From: Richelia sp. CSU_2_1
GTDB taxonomy: Bacteria > Cyanobacteriota > Cyanobacteriia > Cyanobacteriales > Microcoleaceae
Reading direction: 5' to 3'
Assembly (NCBI GenBank): GCA_012034575.1
Contig: JAAUPF010000034.1
Coordinates: 1-46,720 of the forward strand
DNA length: 46,720 bases
The notes below the pieces were generated by a model. It ran no database searches and was not told the origin of the DNA. It worked only from the letters and a program-made list of their open reading frames with translations. The translations under genes and the position numbers were made by a program. Below, in pieces: positions 26,447 to 36,712 of this stretch. How positions within the stretch are numbered: the first letter of the stretch is position 1; every line of letters starts with the position of its first letter.

Positions 26447-28198
26447 ATGGTTAGGTTCATCCTTAAGCAAATTAGCCCGATCGCCCGCATCCCTCTGGAA
26501 ACTAAAATTTGCCGTCCACCCAACACAATCGCTCTAAATGTGTTCAAGCCTAGCCAATCCCTGAAAATTCTGTTGGTTGAGGACAACCTCGCAGATGTGG
26601 CGCTGATGGAAGACCTGTTAGGGTCGTTCAGTTATCCACTGTTTAGCCTCAAAACTGTTAAGTCTGTGGATGCTGGGGTAAAGTGCTTGCAAGCATCGGG
26701 CTTTGACGCGGTATTGTTAGGCTTGTGGGTCCCCGACAGTTGGAGGGAAATCAATGCGATCGCGACTCTGAAAGCTGCAGCCCCCGCTATCCCAGTTATC
26801 GTACTGACAGATATCGACGACGAAAATGCAGCGCTGTCGGCCCTGCGCGAGGGTGCTCAAGACTGCTTGATTAAGGGAAGATTTCAAAGAACTCTGCTGG
26901 TGCGGGCAATTCACTACGCCATCGAACGCCAGCAAATAGAAGAAAAACTGCGCCAGCAAGCCGAAAGAGAACGCCTGCTGACTCAGACGATCGAAAATAT
27001 CCGATCGTCGCTCGATCTGGTAGATATTCTCCAAAATACAGTCGCGGGAGTGCGAAAATTTCTCAAAGCAGACCGCGTGTTAATTTATCGGTGTCACAAT
27101 TTGCCGGCAAACCCGACAGCCAATGACCCCAAAAGCGCGATCGCGGCCGATGACGGCGATCCAAATTTGTGCCAGGAAAAAACTCAAAATATTACCGATG
27201 CTTTGGCCGTGTCGTGCTTGTTGCTTGCCCGATCCGATTCACCAGAAGTAGTGGAAAATGTCAGCGAAGCCGAACTCGATCTCAGTTTCAAACAACTGCT
27301 GGCCGAGTTGGGAATCGCAGCAGTTTTGAGCGTGCCAATTTGGCAATCCCAAGACAGGTTTGCTACCAGCGAAGTATTGCCAGCCGAAGCCTGGGAAGCA
27401 GAAAAAAATGAAGGCGCTCTTTTAGATGCCAACTCGCTCCTGGCTGCCGAAAAAACGCATTTAGAGCAAATAAATGCTGCTAATTGTCAAGATAAAAAAC
27501 GTAATTGTTTGTGGGGAATGCTGACAGCATATAATTGCAGCAGTGCGAGGCACTGGCAGGAGTGGGAAGTTGAGTTTTTGAAACATTTAACTTTTCAAGT
27601 ATCGATCGCGATCGAACAATCTCAACTTTACCGCCACCTAGCAGCAGCCAACGAAAAATTGCAGCAGTTAGCTACTACAGACGGACTCACCGGTATTGCC
27701 AACCGCCGCCAGTTCGATCGGATTTTAATATTGGAGTGGCGCAGGTTGGCGAGAGAGAAATTTCCCCTATCTCTGATCATGTTTGACATCGACTTTTTTA
27801 AACTTTACAACGACTTTTACGGCCACCTCGCCGGTGACGACTGCTTGCGGCAAGTTGCGCGCGCGATCGCCTCGGGAGTCAGGCGTCCTGCCGATTTGGC
27901 GGCCCGCTACGGCGGCGAAGAATTTGCCGTAGTCCTGCCGAATACGGCTGCTGGGGGTGCGATCGCTGTCGCCCGCACAATTTGCGATCGCATCTCGAAC
28001 CTCAAACTCCCCCACGATCGTTCCCCGATCGGGCCCTGCGTTACCCTTAGTGTCGGCATTGCCACCACTGTTCCACTTACCCAGGAATCTCCCGCATCTT
28101 TAATTTCCCGTGCCGACAGCGCCCTCTCTCAAGCTAAAGCCGCAGGTAAAAATCGCATTTTTCAGGCGACTGATAACTCTCAACCTTCAATCAAATAG
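26447..28198 (+). CDS. Pseudo-receiver-GAF-GGDEF diguanylate cyclase
   Basis: A 583-residue protein predicted to make c-di-GMP. The GGDEF domain has the active GGEEF at 489-493 and an inhibitory RxxD site (480-483) five residues before it. The N-terminal receiver has ILLVEDN but Gly92 where the phospho-acceptor Asp should be (VLLGLWVPDS), so it should not be phosphorylated. The GAF resembles the cyanobacteriochrome type, yet Ser occupies the place of the chromophore Cys and a long polar insert follows. The ATG at 26447 overlaps a TATAAT (26443-26448). A GTG at 26540 is an alternative start that would give a receiver of normal length. Confidence 0.88.
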   Translation: MVRFILKQISPIARIPLETKICRPPNTIALNVFKPSQSLKILLVEDNLADVALMEDLLGSFSYPLFSLKTVKSVDAGVKCLQASGFDAVLLGLWVPDSWREINAIATLKAAAPAIPVIVLTDIDDENAALSALREGAQDCLIKGRFQRTLLVRAIHYAIERQQIEEKLRQQAERERLLTQTIENIRSSLDLVDILQNTVAGVRKFLKADRVLIYRCHNLPANPTANDPKSAIAADDGDPNLCQEKTQNITDALAVSCLLLARSDSPEVVENVSEAELDLSFKQLLAELGIAAVLSVPIWQSQDRFATSEVLPAEAWEAEKNEGALLDANSLLAAEKTHLEQINAANCQDKKRNCLWGMLTAYNCSSARHWQEWEVEFLKHLTFQVSIAIEQSQLYRHLAAANEKLQQLATTDGLTGIANRRQFDRILILEWRRLAREKFPLSLIMFDIDFFKLYNDFYGHLAGDDCLRQVARAIASGVRRPADLAARYGGEEFAVVLPNTAAGGAIAVARTICDRISNLKLPHDRSPIGPCVTLSVGIATTVPLTQESPASLISRADSALSQAKAAGKNRIFQATDNSQPSIK

Positions 28199-28508
28199 CA
28201 ATTACGCAAAAAACCTAAGTAGCAGAAATAACCCCTAAAAGTTTATTGTTTCGATCGTACATTGCCGGACAAACTAAAACACCCCGATCTTTCAAGATCA
28301 ATTATCTAATGTTTTGGTACATTGTTCAAGCAGTGCTTGGAACGGTTCTGTGAGTCTCCACGGAATTCTTTTTAAGATATTCTCAGAGTCGGATAAGATT
28401 TTTTTTGGGTAAAATTCCCCGCTCGTTTAAGAGCGATCGGTCATACCAAATCTGAGTTAAGTATCCCCTGGATAAATCCTAACTCTCAACTCTCAACTCT
28501 CAACTATT
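28199..28508. other. Gap with short repeats before the large split kinase
   Basis: No gene seen. It contains a small perfect dyad (GATCTTTCAAGATC near 28288) and three AACTCTC units at 28481-28501, just before the promoter. Confidence 0.5.
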
Positions 28509-28536
28509 TTGACATCAATTTTTTGTATGCTATAAT
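28509..28536 (+). promoter_or_regulatory. Sigma-70 consensus promoter
   Basis: TTGACA at 28509-28514 and TATAAT at 28531-28536 with a 16-base spacer and an extended -10 TG. This is the best promoter in the window. Because it overlaps the first possible ATG of the following frame (28523), translation must begin further down, at 28574. Confidence 0.7.
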
Positions 28537-28573
28537 AGTGATTCCGAGTGCCTTAAGATCGACAAGTAGATAT

Positions 28574-30736
28574 ATGATATCTGTTTTGAACCCGATAGCC
28601 GAGCGAAACGGTTTTAAAGTTCTCATAGTTGAAGACAATCGAGCTGAAGGGGATCTGATTGAGGAATTATTATTAGAAACCAATGCAGCCAGACAATCGG
28701 CTCGCAGGCTGGCAGAAAAATTTTCAGTAGGTCGCGCTTCCCGTCTCAGCGAAGCTTGCGATATTTTAAGGGCAGAAAAATTTGATGTCATTTTACTAGA
28801 CCTTTCCCTGCCAGACAGCCAAGATTTTAGTACAATTGTCAAGATTCAACAATATAGCATAAATACTCCGATCGTCGTGCTCACCGCCCGCAACGACGAA
28901 GAACTAGCAGTACAGTCAATTCAAGCTGGGGCGCAGGATTATTTAGTAAAAAGAAACATAGATAGCGAAGTATTGAGGCGATCGATCCGCTACGCAGTCG
29001 AGCGCCACTACAATCAAGAAGCCCTGCGCAAAAGCGAAGAAAAATATCGATCGGTAGTTGAGAATTCCCTAGTCGGCATTGCCATAATTTCCCCGCCTAT
29101 TTTGCGCTCCCAAATCCATAATTGGCAGTGTTTGGAAGTTAACGACGCCCTGTGCAATTTGCTCGGATACGATCGCGAAGAACTGCTGCAGATGAATTGG
29201 GAAAATTTGAGTTTTACGGAGGAATGGCAAGCCAGCTTAGAACAATTAAATAGAATTATTTCCGGTGAAATCGACGGCTACGTTTTAGACAAAAGGTGGC
29301 GCAGAAAAGACGAGAAAATAGTTTACACGCGAGTTTCCCTGCGCTGCATCCGCCGCCCGGACGGATCGATCGACCGGATAATTAAAGTAATCTTAGACGT
29401 GAGCGATCGCCAGCGCTACGAAATCCAACTCAAAGCATCGAAACAATTTTTAAAACACACAATTAATGCCACTCCCGACCCTATATTTGTTAAAGACGAG
29501 CGGCACCGCTGGATCGTATTGAACGACGCTTTTTGCGAGTTGATGGGCAAACCGCGACACGAACTGATCGGCAAGTCGGGCTACGACTTTTTGCCCGCCA
29601 CGACAGCCGAAATTTTTTGGCAAAAAGACGAAGAGATATTTCAGACCGGCATCCCCGACAAAACCGAAGAAAAATTTATCGATCGCGCAGGCAAAGAACG
29701 CATCATCTCCACCAAAAAAACGGTATTCCAAAAAGCAGACGGCAAAAAAATGTTAGTCGGCACAATTCGCGATGTCACCGAATATAAGCGGCAACAAATA
29801 GCCTTAGAAAACAGCGAATCTCGGCTGCAAAACATCGCAGTCAACCTGCCGGGAATGATTTATCAATTCCGATTGGATGCGAGCGGAAATCAATCATTTG
29901 ACTGCGTTTCTTCGGGCAGCAAAAATCTCTATCATTTAGACCCAGAAGAAATCGAAAACAATCCCGATCTACTATTTAGGTGCATTCATCCAGACGACCT
30001 TTCAAACCTGCACCAATCGATCGAAATTTCAGCAGCCACGTTGCAACCCTGGTACCACCAGTGGCGGCATATCGTATCCGATCGAGTGAAATGGCTGCAA
30101 GGTGCATCCCGCCCGGAAAAGCAAGCCAATGGCGATATAATTTGGGACGGTTTGGTAATGGATGTTACCGAATTAAAACAAACCCAGCAAGAGCGCGATC
30201 GGCTGTTTAGCATCTCCCTAGACTTACTCTCCATTTCTGGTTTTGACGGCTATTTCAAGCGCTTAAACCCCGCTTGGGAAAACGCATTTGGTTACAGCAG
30301 GGTCGAATTTCTCGCTCAACCTTTCATCGAATTCGTACATCCAGAAGATCGAGAAAACACCCGCACTACATTAGAAACACTCAAACTCGGCAATCCCATA
30401 ATAAACTTTGAAAACCGCTATCTTTGCAAAAACGGCAGTTATAAATGGCTGTCGTGGACGGCATCGCCATTTGCAGAAGAAGGTTTAATCTATGCCGTAG
30501 CCCGCGACGTGACAGCGAGCAAACAAGCCGAAGCAGAATTGCGCAAAAGCGAAGCTACCAACCGCGCTCTTTTAGATGCCATACCAGACATGATGTTTCG
30601 GTGTCGGGCAGACGGCACTTTAATCGACTTCAAACCCGCAAAAGACTTCCAGGAAACCGTACCGCAAAACATATTTATCGGCAAAAAAGTACAAGATGTA
30701 TTGCCGCAATTTTGCCGATCGAATCGTTTCAAGTAA
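28574..30736 (+). CDS. Receiver and PAS array, 5' part of a frame-split sensor kinase
   Basis: 720 residues: a receiver with intact Asp76 (LLDLSLPDS), then PAS domains beginning near 158, 290, 415 and 540, and the first half of another near 665. The reading frame leaves the PAS fold at [12 protein letters not shown] and stops. The next frame picks up the fold exactly (FADRIVSSN, then the YQLQVKG strand). A run of TTTT at 30710-30713 has one T too many for a single frame; with three T residues the two parts join into one protein of about 2150 residues. It is either a real split, a pseudogene or a base-call error. The start was chosen because the promoter covers the earlier ATG. Confidence 0.85.
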   Translation: MISVLNPIAERNGFKVLIVEDNRAEGDLIEELLLETNAARQSARRLAEKFSVGRASRLSEACDILRAEKFDVILLDLSLPDSQDFSTIVKIQQYSINTPIVVLTARNDEELAVQSIQAGAQDYLVKRNIDSEVLRRSIRYAVERHYNQEALRKSEEKYRSVVENSLVGIAIISPPILRSQIHNWQCLEVNDALCNLLGYDREELLQMNWENLSFTEEWQASLEQLNRIISGEIDGYVLDKRWRRKDEKIVYTRVSLRCIRRPDGSIDRIIKVILDVSDRQRYEIQLKASKQFLKHTINATPDPIFVKDERHRWIVLNDAFCELMGKPRHELIGKSGYDFLPATTAEIFWQKDEEIFQTGIPDKTEEKFIDRAGKERIISTKKTVFQKADGKKMLVGTIRDVTEYKRQQIALENSESRLQNIAVNLPGMIYQFRLDASGNQSFDCVSSGSKNLYHLDPEEIENNPDLLFRCIHPDDLSNLHQSIEISAATLQPWYHQWRHIVSDRVKWLQGASRPEKQANGDIIWDGLVMDVTELKQTQQERDRLFSISLDLLSISGFDGYFKRLNPAWENAFGYSRVEFLAQPFIEFVHPEDRENTRTTLETLKLGNPIINFENRYLCKNGSYKWLSWTASPFAEEGLIYAVARDVTASKQAEAELRKSEATNRALLDAIPDMMFRCRADGTLIDFKPAKDFQETVPQNIFIGKKVQDVLPQFCRSNRFK

Positions 30737-33700
30737 CAAATTAAATGTCAAAATTGGCGAAATTCAAATCGTAGAATACCAACTGCAAGTGAAGGGCAAA
30801 CTGTGCGATTGTGAAGCGAGAATTGTCTTGTGCACGGAAGACGAAATTATCGCGATCGTCCGCGATATTACCGAACGCAAACGATCGGAATCAGAATTCC
30901 AGCGGCAAGCAGCAGCGATGGCCGCAGCTTCCGACGGCATCGGCATCATCAACGATCGCTCGGAAGTAATTTATGCCAACGCAGCTAAACTTAAAATTTA
31001 CGGCTACGAATCCGCAACAGAAATGTTGGGCAAAAGCTGGAAAATATTTTACCAAGGCGAAGAATTGCAAAGGTTCGAGCGGGAACTCATGCCCGATTTA
31101 GCCCGCAAAGGATACTTGAGCACGGAAGCTATGGGATGCCGCCGCGACGGTTCGGAATTCCCCCAAGAAATTTCCTTAACAATGCTTTCAGGCGGCGAAA
31201 TAGTTTGCATTGTCCGCGATATTTCCGCCAGAAAAGAGGCAGAAGAACAACTGCGATCGAGCCAGCGGTTCGCCCAACAAATTGCAGAAGCCAGCCCCAA
31301 TATTTTGTACGTTTATGACATCATAGAACATAAAACTATCTATATTAATGCTTCGGTCGAACAGATTCTCGGCTACACCGTAGAAGAAATTCAGTCAATG
31401 GATACCGAGATGATGGCATCTTTAATGCACCCCGAAGATTTAAGAAAAATGCCCAGTTATCTGCAGCAAGTAGAAACCGGTAGTGAAGGCGATATCTTTG
31501 AAATCGAATACCGCATGAGACACAAAGACGGTTCTTGGCGCTCGATAGTCAGTCGAGATACCGTATTTGAAAAAACTGCAGGCGGCAAATTAAAACAAGT
31601 TCTCGGTACGGGAACGGATTTTACAGAAAGCAAGCAAGCAGAAGACGAAATTAAGTTGCTGTTGGCGGCAACTCAAGCAATTAGCGAATCGGTAGATTTC
31701 GAGAATGCGATCGCCGATATTTTGCGGTTGCTGTGCAATAAAATTGGTTGGAATTTTGCCGAAGCTTGGATGCCGGCACAGGACGGTACAGTATTGGAAC
31801 TGAGTCAGAGTTGGTACGCAGGCGATCCGGAGTTGGAGAAATTCGGACGCGAAAGCAAACTGTTTGCCTTCGGGCCGGGAGTCGGAATGCCGGGACGAAT
31901 TTGGCTGACCAAACAAATAGAATGGAAAGCAAATGTTTCCGATGCCGAAAATTCAGTTTTCTTGCGATCGCAAATAGCACAGGGATTCGGATTGAAAGCG
32001 GCCTTCGGAGTGCCAATTCGGGCCGGTACAGAGGTGATGGCAGTTTTAGTATTTTACAAGCGCGATACCTCCACCCTAGAACCGCGTTTGGTAGAATTGC
32101 TCAAAGCAGTAGCAACTCAGTTGGGTTCCCACATCCAGCGCAAACAAGCAGAAGAAGAATTGCGCAAAAGTGAAGAACGCTGGCAGTTAGTTCTTAAGGG
32201 CAATCAAGACGGAATTTGGGATTTGAACCTCAAAACAAATCAAGCTTTTCGATCGGCCCGCTGGAAAGAAATTATCGGTTATTGCGAGGAAGAAATCGAC
32301 ACCTGCAATACCGAATGGACTGGGTGCATTCACCCCGAGGATGCCGAACAAGTGCAAGCAGCCATCAAAAATTACCTCGATCGCCAGACCCCAAATTACG
32401 CCGCCGAATACCGCTTGCTGTGCAAAGATGGCACCTACAAATGGGTGCTCGCCCGCGCTCAAGCCGTGTGGGACGAAGCTGGAAATCCCCTGCGCATGGT
32501 AGGTTCCATGACCGATATCAGCGATCGCAAACAAGCAGAATTAGCCCTGCTGCAAGTCACTCAAGCTGTTGAAAGTACCAGCGACGCGATCGCGATCGCC
32601 GACTTGAAATGGCGGTCTATTTACCACAACCAAGCCTTTATCCAGCGCTACGGCTACACTGTTGAAGAACTCAATGCAGCCGGAGGTTCGGCGGTGATGC
32701 ACTCCGGGCGCAAACTTTGGAAGCAGGTATTAAAAACCATCCGCAGCGGCCTGTCCTGGTGCGGCGAAATCGAACTCAAAACCAAGGACGGCGAAGCAGT
32801 AACTGCTCTCGTGCGAGCTGACAGCATCAAAGATAAAAATCACAATTTAATCGGCTTAATTAGCGTGATTACCGATATCACCAAACGCAAAGCAGCAGAA
32901 GTAGCTTTGCACCAGCAAGTAAAGCGGGAACGGCTGGCAGTCGCCATGCTGGAAAGGATTCGCTCTTCTTTAAATTTAGAAGAAATTTTGACTAAAGCTG
33001 TGGAAGAAGTGCGCCATTTCTTGCAAGTAGACCGCACTGTTATTTACAGATTTAACCCCGATTGGAGCGGGTTTATAGCTGTGGAATCGGTTAGCGAAAA
33101 TTGCTTCTCAATCGCGGGAATGGAAATTTACGACCCCTGTTTTGGAGAAGGCTACGTTCCCCTCTACAAAGATGGGAGAATTCGAGCAACAGAGGATGTT
33201 CATAATGCCGGCATTGCCGACTGCTATTTAAATTTGTTGGTCGGGCTCCAGGTAAGGGCGAATCTGGTAGTACCGATTTTGCAGGGCGAAAAATTGTGGG
33301 GGTTGTTAATCGCCCACCACTGCGCGGGCCCCCGCCCCTGGCAGCAATTTGAGTCAGAGTGCCTCAAACAGTTGGGGGTGCAGTTGGCGATCGCGATCCA
33401 GCAATCGACGCTGTTTGAACAAGCACAAAACGAAATTGCCGATCGCAAGCAAGCAGAAATTGCCCTGCAATTAGCAAAAGAAGCTGCCGAAGCTGCCAGC
33501 AAGGCTAAAAGCGAATTTCTTGCTAACATGAGCCACGAACTGCGAACGCCCCTCAACGGCATTTTAGGATACGTTCAACTGCTAAAAACTGATAAAAATT
33601 TAACTGTCGAGCAACAGGAAAATCTGAACAGCGTCCAGCACTGCGGCGAACATTTGCTGACACTAATTAATGATGTTTTAGACTTAGCAAAAATCGAAGC

Positions 33701-34994
33701 TAGCAAAATGGAACTTGCACCGTCTGAGGTGAATTTCCCCGGCTTTGTCAAAAGTATTGTCGCTCTGTTCCAAATGCGGGCAGCTCAAAAAGGCATTGCG
33801 TTTACTTGGGTCCAAGTATCTTCACTGCCAGACTGCATTTTAGCTGATGAAAAAAGGCTGCGCCAAGTTTTGATTAATTTGCTCGGCAATGCAGTTAAAT
33901 TTACTAAAAGCGGTGGGGTGACATTTAAAGTCGGCTATGTAGATAGTTGGGAAAATTTAGCAGAAAATTTAGCGGAAAATTTAGCGGAAAATTTAACAGG
34001 TCGATCGGCCGCAACCGCAGCAAATTCCGGCGAATCTCCCCCCCGCGCAATTCGCTTTCAAGTCGAAGATACCGGCATCGGTATCCCACAAAACAAACTG
34101 CAAGAAATATTTTTGCCCTTCCACCAAGTGGGCGATCGCAGCAATTTCGTTGAAGGCACCGGACTGGGACTTTCCATCAGCCAAAAATTAGTCAAAATGA
34201 TGGGCAGCGAAATTCGAGTCCGCAGCAATCCCGGCAAGGGCAGCACATTCTGGCTGGACATAGAGTTGCCCCCAATTGCCCAATGTTCTGAACTCGCCAC
34301 CGCCCAAGAAAAAAGGCGGCTAGTCGGTTTTGTCGGCCTCAAACGCAAATTGCTAGTGGTAGACGATCACGAAGTCAACAGATCCATGTTGCACAGGCTG
34401 CTTTCTCGTTTGGGCTTTGAAATCGCCCTCGCCAGAGACGGCGAAGACTGCTTGCACCAAGCACTTGAATTTCGACCCGATCTGATTTTAATGGACTTGC
34501 TGATGCCCGTAATGGACGGTTGGGAAGCTACCAGGCGGCTGCGACAGTTGCCGGAATTTAAAAATGTGGTTATACTCGCACTTTCAGCTAGCGTTTACGA
34601 GGCAACCAGACAGGAAAGTATGCTTGCAGGCTGCGATAATTTTCTCACCAAGCCCATTCAAACCAGCCAGCTTTTAGAATTGTTGCAAGTGCATTTGGCC
34701 CTAGAATGGGTTTACGAAGACGGGTCAGGAGGCAAAAAGCGGAAATCTCCAAATCTCAAAGCACCATCAGACCTCTCTGCTGCTGCAACGGCAATGGTCT
34801 CTCCAGATGCCCAATCAGTCTTGACTTTGTTAAGATTGGCTGCAATGGGCGACATTGAAGCTATTTGGGAGGAAAGTGCTAAACTTGAAAATTGCGACCC
34901 GCAATTAGTACCTTTTGTCAACCACCTGCGCCAACTTGCTAAAGGATTTCAGCTCAAGCAAATTAGAGATTTTCTGAAGCAACATTTACCTTAG
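30696..34994 (+). CDS. PAS-GAF-DXCF cyanobacteriochrome hybrid kinase, 3' part
   Basis: 1432 residues. They comprise the end of the split PAS, two PAS domains (about 60-190 and 190-315), a plain GAF (320-480) and two more PAS (490-620, 625-750). A cyanobacteriochrome GAF (about 755-920) follows, with DPCF Cys815 and chromophore-site Cys843 (DCYLNLL). HisKA has His947 ([15 protein letters not shown]), the ATPase domain has GTGLGLSIS, and the receiver has Asp1267 ([11 protein letters not shown]). A helical tail closes the protein. The GAF should bind a bilin and sense light. Four in-frame ENLA units lie in the ATPase domain. Without repair of the frameshift, this part could only start at the overlapping ATG 30696. 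Confidence 0.88.
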   Translation: MYCRNFADRIVSSNKLNVKIGEIQIVEYQLQVKGKLCDCEARIVLCTEDEIIAIVRDITERKRSESEFQRQAAAMAAASDGIGIINDRSEVIYANAAKLKIYGYESATEMLGKSWKIFYQGEELQRFERELMPDLARKGYLSTEAMGCRRDGSEFPQEISLTMLSGGEIVCIVRDISARKEAEEQLRSSQRFAQQIAEASPNILYVYDIIEHKTIYINASVEQILGYTVEEIQSMDTEMMASLMHPEDLRKMPSYLQQVETGSEGDIFEIEYRMRHKDGSWRSIVSRDTVFEKTAGGKLKQVLGTGTDFTESKQAEDEIKLLLAATQAISESVDFENAIADILRLLCNKIGWNFAEAWMPAQDGTVLELSQSWYAGDPELEKFGRESKLFAFGPGVGMPGRIWLTKQIEWKANVSDAENSVFLRSQIAQGFGLKAAFGVPIRAGTEVMAVLVFYKRDTSTLEPRLVELLKAVATQLGSHIQRKQAEEELRKSEERWQLVLKGNQDGIWDLNLKTNQAFRSARWKEIIGYCEEEIDTCNTEWTGCIHPEDAEQVQAAIKNYLDRQTPNYAAEYRLLCKDGTYKWVLARAQAVWDEAGNPLRMVGSMTDISDRKQAELALLQVTQAVESTSDAIAIADLKWRSIYHNQAFIQRYGYTVEELNAAGGSAVMHSGRKLWKQVLKTIRSGLSWCGEIELKTKDGEAVTALVRADSIKDKNHNLIGLISVITDITKRKAAEVALHQQVKRERLAVAMLERIRSSLNLEEILTKAVEEVRHFLQVDRTVIYRFNPDWSGFIAVESVSENCFSIAGMEIYDPCFGEGYVPLYKDGRIRATEDVHNAGIADCYLNLLVGLQVRANLVVPILQGEKLWGLLIAHHCAGPRPWQQFESECLKQLGVQLAIAIQQSTLFEQAQNEIADRKQAEIALQLAKEAAEAASKAKSEFLANMSHELRTPLNGILGYVQLLKTDKNLTVEQQENLNSVQHCGEHLLTLINDVLDLAKIEASKMELAPSEVNFPGFVKSIVALFQMRAAQKGIAFTWVQVSSLPDCILADEKRLRQVLINLLGNAVKFTKSGGVTFKVGYVDSWENLAENLAENLAENLTGRSAATAANSGESPPRAIRFQVEDTGIGIPQNKLQEIFLPFHQVGDRSNFVEGTGLGLSISQKLVKMMGSEIRVRSNPGKGSTFWLDIELPPIAQCSELATAQEKRRLVGFVGLKRKLLVVDDHEVNRSMLHRLLSRLGFEIALARDGEDCLHQALEFRPDLILMDLLMPVMDGWEATRRLRQLPEFKNVVILALSASVYEATRQESMLAGCDNFLTKPIQTSQLLELLQVHLALEWVYEDGSGGKKRKSPNLKAPSDLSAAATAMVSPDAQSVLTLLRLAAMGDIEAIWEESAKLENCDPQLVPFVNHLRQLAKGFQLKQIRDFLKQHLP
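33951..33998 (+). repeat. Four in-frame copies of a 12-base repeat in a kinase gene
   Basis: Units of GAAAATTTAGCG encode ENLA repeated (the last is ENLT), between the N-box and the first G-box of the ATPase domain. The unit is a close relative of the repeat at 26301-26383. Confidence 0.85.
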
Positions 34995-35048
34995 AACCGA
35001 CTTTTTGAAGGCGATTAAAACTCACAATTTACAACGTTTAAGTTCCCC

Positions 35049-36263
35049 GTGAATATGAACGAAAAAACATCAGAAAGAAGTATCATACTAATTGTCGATG
35101 ACAACCAGACCAATCTGGATGTACTTTTCGAGCTGTTAAGAAACTACGGGTTTAAAGTATTGGTGGCTCTCGACGGCGAAAGCGCGATCGAGCAAATTGA
35201 ATACATCCATCCAGATTTAATTCTGTTGGATATCATGATGCCGGGAATAGACGGCTTTGAAACTTGCCGCCGCTTGAAAGCAGAACCGCAAACCCAAGAC
35301 ATTCCCATCATATTTATGAGCGCCCTTTCTGATACCCTCGATAAAGTCAAAGGCTTTCAGACCGGTGCCGTCGATTACATTACTAAGCCGTTCCAACACG
35401 AAGAAGTTTTGAGCCGCATTGAAACTCACCTGACAATCCGCAGCTTGCAAAAAAAACTTGAAGAAAAAAACGCCGAACTCGCCCACCTCAACCAAAATCT
35501 GGAAAGACTTGTCGAACAAAAAACCAAGCAACTGATCGATCAAGAAAAAACAGCGATCGTCGGCCGCCTGACTCAGGGTATGGTTCACAATCTGAAAAGC
35601 CCGTTGCAAGTTATTCAAACCAGCATTGATTTGATCGACACGAGAGCTACAAAAATCAATGAAGACTCCTTAATCAAATACACGAAATATATCATGCAAG
35701 CTGTTGCCAAAATCAATCAGATTATGGACACTTTGATGATGAAAAGCAGAAAGGAACAAAAGCAAGATTTGCAGCTTGTCAATATTAACGATTTAGTACA
35801 GCGAGAAATTCAGCTATTGGACGGTAATTTGTATTTTAAAAACAAGATTAGAAAAAAATATTTTTTTGACAACAATATAGAGAGTTTGCCCTTAATGTAT
35901 TCTTATATTTCTCAAGTATTTTACAATTTAATTAACAACGCGATGGATTCGATGTGGGACAAAAAAGTCAGGGAACTGACGATCGTTACTCGGCAGGATG
36001 AATCGAAAATATACATGGATATTGCCGATACGGGATGCGGCATAGCCCCTGAGGACTTGTCAAAGCTGTTTGACCCTTTTTATACGTCAAAGCCCGCTAA
36101 AGGCGAGGAAAATAAAGAGGGAGAACCGACAGGAACGGGGCTGGGACTTTATACTTGCATCGAACTTTTAAAACCTTTTAACGGCGAGATTGCTATTAGC
36201 AGCAATCCCGGCAAGGGCAGCGTGTTTACAGTTGTGCTGCCGAAATCTGGAAAGACTGTTTGA
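35049..36263 (+). CDS. Receiver-histidine kinase with unusual HNLKSP box
   Basis: 404 residues. The receiver has Asp61 (LLDIMMPGIDGFE), then a coiled coil (EEKNAELAHLNQNLE), a kinase with His180 in MVHNLKSPLQVI, and an ATPase domain with N-box NLINNAMDSM, DTGCGIAPE and GTGLGLYTC. The H-box HNLKSP departs from the common HEIR/HELR form but is known in a minor kinase class. Start GTG at 35049 or ATG at 35055; no strong ribosome site. It lies 54 bases after the large kinase and is probably cotranscribed. The stop is directly followed by a GGAAGAA repeat tract. Confidence 0.88.
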   Translation: MNMNEKTSERSIILIVDDNQTNLDVLFELLRNYGFKVLVALDGESAIEQIEYIHPDLILLDIMMPGIDGFETCRRLKAEPQTQDIPIIFMSALSDTLDKVKGFQTGAVDYITKPFQHEEVLSRIETHLTIRSLQKKLEEKNAELAHLNQNLERLVEQKTKQLIDQEKTAIVGRLTQGMVHNLKSPLQVIQTSIDLIDTRATKINEDSLIKYTKYIMQAVAKINQIMDTLMMKSRKEQKQDLQLVNINDLVQREIQLLDGNLYFKNKIRKKYFFDNNIESLPLMYSYISQVFYNLINNAMDSMWDKKVRELTIVTRQDESKIYMDIADTGCGIAPEDLSKLFDPFYTSKPAKGEENKEGEPTGTGLGLYTCIELLKPFNGEIAISSNPGKGSVFTVVLPKSGKTV

Positions 36264-36441
36264 AGGAAGAAGGAAGAAGGAAGAAGGAAGAAGGAAGAAG
36301 GAAGAAGGAAGAGGGAAGAGGGAAGAAAGGGAGAGGGGGAGAGGGGGAGATTTTAGATTTGAGATTTTAGATTGGGAGATTTACCAATTACCAATTACCA
36401 ACTGTCAACTGTCAACTGTCAACTGTCAACTGTCAACTGTC
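36264..36441. repeat. GGAAGAA, GATTTTA and AACTGTC repeat tract
   Basis: Purine-only AGGAAGA units follow immediately after the kinase stop to about 36350, then GATTTTA-like units, then six exact AACTGTC units at 36400-36441. The remaining bases up to 36712 hold no gene that I can support; a short CAATCCC/ATCTAAA repeat precedes the next start. Confidence 0.8.
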
Positions 36442-36712
36442 ATGAGGATTTTTGGGCGCGAGTGTCCTTCATGTTACTTTTGCTGTTGCAGTGTTAAACG
36501 CTGTGAATTAAAATGAGTTGAGAGGCTTCTGACTCAATTATTTTTCTGTAGCTTACTACGCAGCGCCCGCACCTCTGGCAGGCAGTTAAATGCACGATCG
36601 AAAGCGGTAATTAGTTATAGCTTCCACTAAGTTGTTTGTGCTTTATCCTCCATCATAAATTCCTAATTTAATATCTCAAATCGTCAATCCCCAATCCCCA
36701 ATCTAAAATCCT

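Noticed and set aside
31640-32140. First GAF of the split kinase as a cyanobacteriochrome
   Set aside because: It lacks DXCF and the chromophore Cys region and looks like an ordinary ligand-binding GAF.
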